Positions 31,257-36,647 of a stretch of DNA of 36,647 nt are shown here, one piece after another. Origin of the DNA: an uncultured Intestinimonas sp. (GTDB lineage Bacteria > Bacillota > Clostridia > Oscillospirales > Oscillospiraceae); assembly GCF_944387245.1 (NCBI RefSeq), contig NZ_CALXEE010000013.1, positions 1 to 36,647 of the forward strand, read 5' to 3'. Each line of letters begins with the position of its first letter. Position 1 is the stretch's first letter. Under the pieces are notes generated by a model. That model had not been told where the DNA came from and did not search any database. It was given only the letters and a program-made list of their open reading frames with translations. A program made the position numbers and the translations under genes.

Positions 31257-31946
31257 TTAGGCCAGCCGTTCCCGCTCGGCCTGGGAGAGCCGGTGGTAGA
31301 CAGGCGTCAGGGCGGCGGCGGCCACCAGGCCGTCCTTCCGGGCCAGCTCTAGGGCACCCCGGGCCACTCCCCACGCGCTCTGAAGGCGCAGGTGGGGCGG
31401 CGCCAGCTCCACGGGCAGGCCCCGTTTGGTCAATTCATTATAACACAGTACCGCGCCGTCTCCAACCAGTATTTGTGTTTTTTTGCGCGCCTCCAGCTCA
31501 CCGGCCAGCTCCTCGATGGAGATGGCCCGGTCGGGACACAGCCGGGTGAGACTCCCGCCCCCCGCCTGGAACCGGGCATTGTAGACCTGATTCCGCCGGG
31601 CGTCCATAACGGGGCAGATGTCCCCCTCCACGTGGGCCAGGCTCCAGGCCATGGCCTCCAGGGTGGAGACCCCCGCGCAGGGCTTGTTCCCCGGCCAGGC
31701 CAGGCCCTTGGCCGCCGCCACGCCGATGCGCAATCCAGTAAAGGAACCAGGTCCCGCCGCCACGGCGATGACGTCCATCTCCTCCAGAGTGAGGCCGCAG
31801 TTCTTCAGCAGGTCGCCGCACATAGGCAGGAGGGTCCGGCTGTGGGTGAGTCCGCTGTGCTGGAAGGACTGTGCAATCAGCTCCTCCTCCTCGCACACTG
31901 CCACGGAGCACGCCACGGCGGAGGACTCCAATGCCAAAATCTTCAA
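31257..31946 (-). CDS. tsaB: tRNA threonylcarbamoyladenosine protein TsaB
   Basis: A 229-residue ASKHA pseudo-enzyme that scaffolds TsaD and TsaE for t6A37 synthesis. MKILALESSAVACSVAVCEE and AAGPGSFTGLRIGVAAAKGL are the family hallmarks. Its ATG overlaps the tsaE stop by 4 bp. It is separated from tsaD by about 13 kb, although the proteins act together. Confidence 0.94.
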   Translation of the reverse strand: MKILALESSAVACSVAVCEEEELIAQSFQHSGLTHSRTLLPMCGDLLKNCGLTLEEMDVIAVAAGPGSFTGLRIGVAAAKGLAWPGNKPCAGVSTLEAMAWSLAHVEGDICPVMDARRNQVYNARFQAGGGSLTRLCPDRAISIEELAGELEARKKTQILVGDGAVLCYNELTKRGLPVELAPPHLRLQSAWGVARGALELARKDGLVAAAALTPVYHRLSQAERERLA

Positions 31947-32371
31947 TCTGATTTCCCTCCTCCGATGGTAATGATCCGCTGGTCATCGCCCTCGCCCCGG
32001 CGGATGTCCACCCGGAGGCAGTCGTCGTCCAGGGCGTCGGAAACGTTTTCGCTCCACTCCACAGCGCACACGCCCCCCCGGGCCAGGTAGTCCTCCCAGC
32101 CGATGTCAAAGAGCTCATCGGCGCTGCCCAGGCGGTACATGTCGAAGTGGAACAGCGGGAGCCGGCCCCCCCCATATTCGTTGACAATGGTGAAGGTAGG
32201 GCTGGTCACCCGCTCCCGCACCCCCAGGCCCCGGGCCAGACCCCGGACAAAGGCGGTCTTCCCCGCCCCCAGGTCGCCGGTGAAAGCGATGACGGTCCCC
32301 GGCTCCAGCTGCCCGGCCAGTGCCTCTCCCAGCGCCTCGGTCTCCTCCGGGCTGTTGGTCACATGCTCCAA
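31943..32371 (-). CDS. tsaE: tRNA threonylcarbamoyladenosine ATPase TsaE
   Basis: A 142-residue P-loop ATPase of the t6A machinery. Walker A GDLGAGKT is at 32-39, switch TSPTF near 53 and HFDMYRL near 71, with VEWSEN near 99. I chose TTG 32371 (then EHVTNSPEET) because GAGGGAG lies just upstream and the length fits the family; a reading from 32443 adds 24 residues that cover the leader. First gene of the operon. Confidence 0.93.
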   Translation of the reverse strand: MEHVTNSPEETEALGEALAGQLEPGTVIAFTGDLGAGKTAFVRGLARGLGVRERVTSPTFTIVNEYGGGRLPLFHFDMYRLGSADELFDIGWEDYLARGGVCAVEWSENVSDALDDDCLRVDIRRGEGDDQRIITIGGGKSD

Positions 32372-32423
32372 TGGATCTCCCTCCTCTCCTCCGGTTCCGT
32401 ATACCCGCAATGATATCCGGTTG

Positions 32424-32452
32424 ATTATAGCACAAAAAAGCACCGGTGTAAA
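32424..32452 (-). promoter_or_regulatory. Promoter of the tsaE operon
   Basis: On the minus strand, TTTACA (32447-32452), a 17-bp spacer and a perfect TATAAT (32424-32429). Confidence 0.75.
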
Positions 32453-32457
32453 ACCTG

Positions 32458-32486
32458 TTTACGAAATCTGTCCGGAGTGGTACAAT
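32458..32486 (+). promoter_or_regulatory. Promoter of the SEDS gene
   Basis: TTTACG (32458-32463), a 17-bp spacer and TACAAT (32481-32486), back to back with the tsaE promoter. Confidence 0.65.
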
Positions 32487-32564
32487 AAGACGATTACCTT
32501 TCCATTTTCCCGCCGTCTCCCGGGCCAGACGCCCGGAGACATTGAAAAGGAGTGTTCACAGCCC

Positions 32565-33755
32565 GTGTGGCTTACCGACTGGGTCAAAGAATTTTTCCGC
32601 AAGGCGGACATGGTCCTCCTTGCGCTCATCGTGGCCGCCTCCCTCTTCGGAGTGGTCCTCATCTACAGCGCCACCCGCTATCTGGGACAGGACGGCATCC
32701 GTTACGTCCCCATTCAGATCATCTCCATCCTTCTGGGTGTGGTGGCCTACTTCATCATGTCCTTTGTGGACGTGGAGCTCTTCACCGAAAAGAGCTGGAA
32801 GTGGATGCTCGGCTTCAACGTCTTTATCATCCTCCTGCTCAAAACCCCCTTCGGTGTAGGTGCTGAGACCACCGGCAACAACTCCTGGCTGGCTTTTCCC
32901 TTCCTGCCGGTGAACATCCAGCCCGCTGAGGTGGCCAAGGTCTTCTTCGTCCTCCTGCTGGCCCTCCAGTGCCGCAAGCTCCAGGACTGGGGCATCAGCC
33001 GCTTCAGCTCCGTGGTCCAGTTGGCGGGCCACACCCTCTTCATGGCGGGGCTCATCGCCGTCATTTCCGGGGATTTCGGCATGTCCCTGGTCTACCTGGG
33101 GCTCTTCGTCATCATGGCCTGGACCGCCGGCGTGAAAAAGCGCTGGTTCCTCCTGGGCCTGGCCGGCTCCGCCGGAGGCATGGCCCTGGTCTGGTCTCAC
33201 CTCCCCTCCTATATCCAGGAACGTTTTACCGTGGTCATCGACCACATCACCGGCAACCCTGAGACCCTCTACCAGCAGACCCAGGACAGAGGCTGGCAGC
33301 AGACCCGCAGCGTGCTTGCCATCGGCAGCGGCGGCGTCTTCGGCCAGGGCTACCTCCAGGGCACCCAGACCCAGAGCACCTCTGAGGGGACCCTCCCCGC
33401 CCGCTACACCGACGAGATCTTTGCCGTGTGCGGCGAGGAGCTGGGACTCATCGGCTGCGTGGCGGTGATGCTCCTCCTCACCGCCATCATCCTGCGCTGC
33501 ATCTGGGTGGCCCGGCGGGCCAGCAGCCCCATGTCGGCCTATATCGCCATGGGCTATGCCGCCATGCTTCTCCTCCAGACCGGTATCAACATCGGCATGT
33601 GCCTCTACGTCTTCCCAGTGGTGGGCCTCACCCTCCCCTTCTTCAGCTACGGCGGCTCCTCCATTATCACCCTCTACGCCTGTATGGGCATCGTCTCCGG
33701 CATCAAGATGCGCTCCCTGCCCAGCTGGCTCCGGGACCGCAGTCAGCTAGAGTGA
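32565..33755 (+). CDS. SEDS peptidoglycan polymerase (RodA/FtsW family)
   Basis: A 396-residue membrane protein with about ten transmembrane segments. It has the SEDS marks IYSATRYLGQDG near 34, PAEVAKVFFVLLLA near 120, GDFGMSLVY, YTDEIFAVCGEELGLIG (the Asp is the proposed catalytic residue) and the C-terminal LPFFSYGGSS. These enzymes polymerise lipid II with a class B PBP. RodA, FtsW and SpoVE cannot be separated safely here, and no PBP gene is adjacent. The start is probably GTG 32565, 12 bp after AAGGAG. Confidence 0.92.
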   Translation: MWLTDWVKEFFRKADMVLLALIVAASLFGVVLIYSATRYLGQDGIRYVPIQIISILLGVVAYFIMSFVDVELFTEKSWKWMLGFNVFIILLLKTPFGVGAETTGNNSWLAFPFLPVNIQPAEVAKVFFVLLLALQCRKLQDWGISRFSSVVQLAGHTLFMAGLIAVISGDFGMSLVYLGLFVIMAWTAGVKKRWFLLGLAGSAGGMALVWSHLPSYIQERFTVVIDHITGNPETLYQQTQDRGWQQTRSVLAIGSGGVFGQGYLQGTQTQSTSEGTLPARYTDEIFAVCGEELGLIGCVAVMLLLTAIILRCIWVARRASSPMSAYIAMGYAAMLLLQTGINIGMCLYVFPVVGLTLPFFSYGGSSIITLYACMGIVSGIKMRSLPSWLRDRSQLE

Positions 33756-33855
33756 GAAAAAGGGCCTTTCTTCCTGCCGGGCTGGAATAATCTCACGGCA
33801 AGCGTCCAAACTAAGACCACACCCTGACCCTGTGTCATTGAAGGAGGTCTTCGTT

Positions 33856-35175
33856 TTGAACTGTCCCCGTTCCCTGCGCCGGGGGGTGCTGCTGCTCCTG
33901 ATGGCCACCCTCTCCGTGCTCATGGTCCTACCCGTCTCCGCCCAGCTGCTCAGCCCGGAGGCGGAGGGCCCCACCGTGGCCACCTTTGCCAAAAACGGCA
34001 CCCCCCAGGAGGTCTTTACCTTCTCCGCCGACGATTTTCTGGTGGAGAACAGCGAGGAGGCCCTGGACTCCATCGTGCTCACCTCCCTGCCCGACTCCAA
34101 CGCCGGTGTGCTCACCTTGGGCGGCATCGATTTAGCCGTGGGTGAGGCCGTGGCCATGGAGGCCGTCTCCGGCATGGCCTTCACCCCCAACGCCTCACCC
34201 ACCGCCGCCACCACCAGCTTTTCCTTCACTCCTGTCTTTGCCGATGGCTCCGCCGGTGAGGATGTGACGGTGGACCTCTACCTGCTCACTGCCGAGAACG
34301 CCGCCCCCATCGCCCAGGACCTGGAGCTGAGCACCTATAAGAACGTGGCCGCTCAGGGCCAGTTCTCCGCCGTGGACCCGGAGGGCGACCTGCTCACCTT
34401 CCGCCTGGTGGACAAGCCTGCACGGGGCGCCGTCACCCTGCCGGAGGACGGCTCTGCCACCTTCACCTATACCCCATATGAGAATAAGACCGGCAAGGAC
34501 TCCTTCACCTACGTGGCGGTGGACGCCGTGGGCAACACCTCCGAACCCGCCACCGTGAAGGTGAAGATTGAGAAGGCCAACACCAAGGTGACCTATGCCG
34601 ACATGGACGGGGTGAGCGCCTACCGCTCCGCCCTGCGGCTGGCCGAGGAGGGGGTCCTCATCGGCGAGTGTGTGGGCGGCACCTATTTCTTCCAGCCCGA
34701 CCTGCCCGTGAGCCGGGAGGAATTCGTGACCCTTGCCATGCACACCATGGATCTGGAGGCCCTGGAGGGGGTCACCCGCACCGGCTTTGCCGACGATGAC
34801 ACAATCCCCACCTGGGCCAAGGGCTATGTGTCCTCCGCCCTGAAGTCGGGCTACGTCCAGGGCGTGGTCAGCGCCGACGGTGTGGTCTTTGACCCGGAGC
34901 GCACTATCACCCGGGCGGAGGCTGTCGTGCTTCTGGACCGGATGCTCCAGGTCACCGATGCCGCCGTCACCACCATGTACACCGACTACGACGTGGCTCC
35001 CGCCTGGGCCTGCCAGGCGGCGGTGAATCTGGAGACCGCCGGGGTCCTCCAGACCAACGCCGACGGTGCCCTCGCCCTCTCCGACCCCCTGACCCGGGCC
35101 GACGCCGCCGACCTGCTCTGCGGCGCCCTGGACGTGCTGGAGAGCCGTGAGGACCAGGGCTGGTCCCTGTGGTGA
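33856..35175 (+). CDS. Secreted cadherin-like/SLH surface protein
   Basis: A 439-residue protein. The signal peptide, with LLLLMATLSVLMVLPVSAQ, ends near residue 34. A Ser/Thr/Ala-rich beta region follows, then one cadherin-like/Ig tandem domain (APIAQDLELSTYKNVAAQGQ, FSAVDPEGDLLTFRLVDKPA, KTGKDSFTYVAVDAVGN). Three SLH-type repeats (around 260-430; e.g. GFADDDTIPTWAKGYVSSAL, ITRAEAVVLLDRML) anchor it to the wall. It starts at TTG 33856 behind AAGGAGGT. It lies 100 bp after the SEDS gene, with no strong terminator between. Confidence 0.85.
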   Translation: MNCPRSLRRGVLLLLMATLSVLMVLPVSAQLLSPEAEGPTVATFAKNGTPQEVFTFSADDFLVENSEEALDSIVLTSLPDSNAGVLTLGGIDLAVGEAVAMEAVSGMAFTPNASPTAATTSFSFTPVFADGSAGEDVTVDLYLLTAENAAPIAQDLELSTYKNVAAQGQFSAVDPEGDLLTFRLVDKPARGAVTLPEDGSATFTYTPYENKTGKDSFTYVAVDAVGNTSEPATVKVKIEKANTKVTYADMDGVSAYRSALRLAEEGVLIGECVGGTYFFQPDLPVSREEFVTLAMHTMDLEALEGVTRTGFADDDTIPTWAKGYVSSALKSGYVQGVVSADGVVFDPERTITRAEAVVLLDRMLQVTDAAVTTMYTDYDVAPAWACQAAVNLETAGVLQTNADGALALSDPLTRADAADLLCGALDVLESREDQGWSLW

Positions 35176-35188
35176 TTGATTTCCCCTC

Positions 35189-35217
35189 TTGACAAGTGCC
35201 CTCTTTCGGGCTATGAT
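35189..35217 (+). promoter_or_regulatory. Promoter of the fluoride-riboswitch antiporter unit
   Basis: A perfect TTGACA (35189-35194), a 17-bp spacer and TATGAT (35212-35217). A short hairpin (35229-35248, GGCGGCCC/GGGCTGCC around TGAA) follows in the leader. Confidence 0.85.
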
Positions 35218-35249
35218 ATGGCCTGCAAGGCGGCCCTGAAGGGCTGCCC

Positions 35250-35312
35250 CGGGGAATGAAGTGCTCCCCTGGCCACGGCCTGAACCGCTGAAAAGCTGAT
35301 GACTTCTGCAAT
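35250..35312 (+). promoter_or_regulatory. Fluoride riboswitch (crcB motif)
   Basis: The aptamer has GGGGAATGAAGTGCTCCCC (35251-35269), matching the GGGnGAUGnnnnnCnCCC hairpin. GAACCGCTGAAAAGCTGATG (35283-35302) follows, matching the conserved AACnGCnnUGAAAAGnnCUGAUG block, and then ACTTCTGC. GAAGT in the first loop can pair with ACTTC, the family's long-range pseudoknot. A small extra hairpin (GGCCACGGCC) is inserted between the two blocks. The right half also forms one arm of the terminator, so fluoride binding should permit readthrough. Confidence 0.82.
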
Positions 35313-35339
35313 TTCTTTGCAGGAGCATCAGCTTTTTTT
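35291..35339 (+). terminator. Riboswitch-controlled terminator
   Basis: AGCTGATG and CTTCTGCA pair with TGCAGGAG and CATCAGCT, followed by seven T. The 5' arm contains the conserved aptamer block and the pseudoknot strand, so terminator and aptamer exclude each other. Confidence 0.88.
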
Positions 35340-35375
35340 GCGCTCCTGCGCCACAAACGAAGGAGGAACCTCACC

Positions 35376-36566
35376 ATGCTCACCAGTCTCGCCCTCATTT
35401 TCCTCGTCGGCATGACCCTGGGCTGGGTCTTCAGCCGGCTCCGGCTGCCCAGCCTCCTGGGAATGCTGCTCACCGGTATCCTGCTTGGCCCCTATGTCCT
35501 CGATCTGCTGGACGACTCCATCCTGGGCATCTCCGCCGATCTCAGGCAGCTGGCCCTCATCATCATCCTCACTCGGGCCGGCCTCTCCCTACAGGTGGAC
35601 GACCTCAAACGGGTGGGCCGCCCCGCCGTCCTTATGTGCTTCGTCCCCGCCTGCTTCGAGGTGGCGGGCATGCTTCTGCTGGCCCCCGCCCTTCTGGACA
35701 TCTCCCTGCTGGACGCCGCCATCATGGGGGCCGTGGTGGCCGCCGTCTCCCCCGCCGTGGTGGTCCCCCGGATGCTCAAGCTCATGGAGGAGGGCTATGG
35801 CATCGACCACAGCATCCCCCAGCTCATCCTGGCCGGGGCGTCGGTGGATGACGTCTTTGTCATCGTCCTCTTCACCTCCTTCACCGGCCTCGCCCAGGGA
35901 GGCACCCTCTCCCCTGCCACCTTCCTCCAGGTGCCCGTCTCGGTGGTCACTGGCCTGGCCTTCGGCGCCGTGGCCGGGGTCCTCTTCGGCGCCTTCTACC
36001 GCCGGTTCCACGTCCGGGACTCCGCCAAGGTGGTGGTCCTCCTCAGCCTCTCCTTCCTCTTCGTGGCCCTGGAGAACGCCATCAAAGGCACCATCCCCTT
36101 CTCCGGCCTGCTGGCCGTCATGAGCTGCGGCATCGCCCTCCAGCGGACCCGGCCCGAAGTGGCCCAGCGCCTGGCCGCCAAGTACTCCAAGCTGTGGGTG
36201 GCCTCCGAGATTCTTCTTTTTGTGCTGGTGGGCGCCACTGTGGACATCTCCTACGCCCGCTCCGCCGGCGCCACCGCCTTAGTCGTCATCCTGGGCTGCC
36301 TGGTCTTCCGCATGGTGGGGGTTTTCGTCTGCCTGCTGGGCACCGGCCTCCCCCTTCGGGAGCGGCTCTTCTCCATGATCGCCTACACCCCCAAGGCCAC
36401 CGTCCAGGCCGCCATCGGCTCGGTGCCTCTAGCCATGGGCCTGCCCTGCGGACAGATCGTGCTGACGGTGGCCGTGCTGGCCATCCTGGTCACCGCCCCC
36501 CTGGGGGCCTTCGGCATCGACATGACCTACCGGCGGCTCCTTACAAAACATACCCCCGTTGTATAA
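35376..36566 (+). CDS. Cation:proton antiporter (CPA family), fluoride-responsive
   Basis: A 396-residue membrane protein with about 11-12 transmembrane segments. It starts MLTSLALIFLVGMTLGWVFS with no signal cleavage. The conserved GASVDDV motif near residue 156 supplies the DD pair of CPA antiporters. AVSPAVVVPRMLKLMEEGYG and YTPKATVQAAIGSVPL are further family marks. Family members exchange Na+, K+ or H+. Some lie under fluoride riboswitches, where they presumably help ion and pH balance during fluoride stress. It starts at ATG 35376 behind AGGAGG. No crcB or eriC gene is in the window. Confidence 0.88.
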   Translation: MLTSLALIFLVGMTLGWVFSRLRLPSLLGMLLTGILLGPYVLDLLDDSILGISADLRQLALIIILTRAGLSLQVDDLKRVGRPAVLMCFVPACFEVAGMLLLAPALLDISLLDAAIMGAVVAAVSPAVVVPRMLKLMEEGYGIDHSIPQLILAGASVDDVFVIVLFTSFTGLAQGGTLSPATFLQVPVSVVTGLAFGAVAGVLFGAFYRRFHVRDSAKVVVLLSLSFLFVALENAIKGTIPFSGLLAVMSCGIALQRTRPEVAQRLAAKYSKLWVASEILLFVLVGATVDISYARSAGATALVVILGCLVFRMVGVFVCLLGTGLPLRERLFSMIAYTPKATVQAAIGSVPLAMGLPCGQIVLTVAVLAILVTAPLGAFGIDMTYRRLLTKHTPVV

Positions 36567-36596
36567 GGAAAGGGCGCGTTGCAAAATGAAGCCATA

Positions 36597-36643
36597 AAAA
36601 TGAGCGAGGTTTGGAGCCCGAAAAGGGTTTCCAAACCTCGCTC
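36597..36643. terminator. Long-stem terminator at the window end
   Basis: GAGCGAGGTTTGGA (36602-36615) pairs perfectly with TCCAAACCTCGCTC (36630-36643), with an inner GCCC/GGGT step and a GAAAA loop. The AAAAA at 36596-36600 is a U run on the minus strand. It ends the antiporter unit, a leftward gene beyond the window, or both. Confidence 0.65.
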
Positions 36644-36647
36644 GTTG

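Noticed and set aside
33756-33855. A possible riboswitch or terminator between the SEDS and cadherin-like genes
   Set aside because: I could not build a known aptamer core (c-di-GMP was considered), and the hairpins are weak.
35225-35340. SRP (4.5S) RNA or other stand-alone ncRNA between the promoter and terminator
   Set aside because: The conserved SRP loop (GGAAG with a matching AGCAG) is absent, and the blocks fit the fluoride riboswitch directly ahead of a suitable gene.
1-36647. CRISPR array, rRNA genes, prophage or complete insertion sequence
   Set aside because: No regularly spaced repeats, no rRNA core sequences and no transposase, integrase or phage structural genes were seen.

Overview
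The window looks like a chromosomal segment of a high-GC, anaerobic, low-branching Clostridia, most likely Oscillospiraceae (Flavonifractor, Intestinimonas or Pseudoflavonifractor type). The basis is GC-rich Firmicutes-type genes with strong GGAGG ribosome sites, an IreB phosphoprotein, ClpC, SLH-domain surface proteins, a DUF4358 lipoprotein and an arginine pathway built on ArgJ. The taxon is inferred from gene content and style, not from a database match.

Layout. 1-284: the 3' end of an upstream gene, a multi-hairpin noncoding element (A), and a second, diverged copy of that gene's last codons. 443-691: ireB. 798-8997 (minus): a complete arginine operon, argG-argH-argC-argJ-argB-argD-argF, behind a strong promoter flanked by ArgR-like palindromes; argG and argH are separated by a second multi-hairpin element (B) with a near-perfect 87-bp duplication of the argG 3' end. 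9186-12372: a divergent cluster of a CAT-fold/condensation-type acyltransferase, a zinc-ribbon membrane protein and an HSL-type hydrolase, read from two promoters that share one palindromic -35 box. 12413-12764: a six-hairpin noncoding region (C). 12765-13531 (minus): a His-rich protein and an 8Fe-8S ferredoxin. 13768-16951: a small leader ORF, clpC (homology begins upstream of any canonical start codon) and a DUF4358 lipoprotein. 16998-22471 (minus): polA, rimI, two related GNATs (one frameshifted) and tsaD. 22683-24340: rsmA and an amidase-SH3 protein. 24341-24604: no gene, but a candidate small RNA with an anti-Shine-Dalgarno tract. 24605-27812 (minus): a cobalamin riboswitch followed by a BtuFCD-type ABC importer. 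27952-28277 (minus): two identical tRNA-Arg(ACG) genes, each with its own promoter and terminator. 28416-29825 (minus): a tiny Gly/Cys-rich membrane protein and an SLH protein. 30000-32371 (minus): tsaE-tsaB-upp-GNAT. 32565-36566 (plus): a SEDS (RodA/FtsW) protein, a cadherin-like/SLH surface protein, and a cation:proton antiporter behind a fluoride riboswitch.

How the parts work together. The arg operon encodes every step from N-acetylglutamate recycling to arginine. TsaB, TsaD and TsaE supply the tRNA t6A37 enzymes from two separate operons. RNA-based control is frequent: cobalamin controls its importer and fluoride a probable ion antiporter. The most unusual signal is elements A and B: two copies of one architecture with conserved linkers, rewritten (covarying) stems, sense orientation just after a stop codon, and a duplicated host-gene 3' end on the far side. 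This looks like a mobile structured-RNA element that re-creates the tail of the gene it enters. I do not recognise it as a named family.
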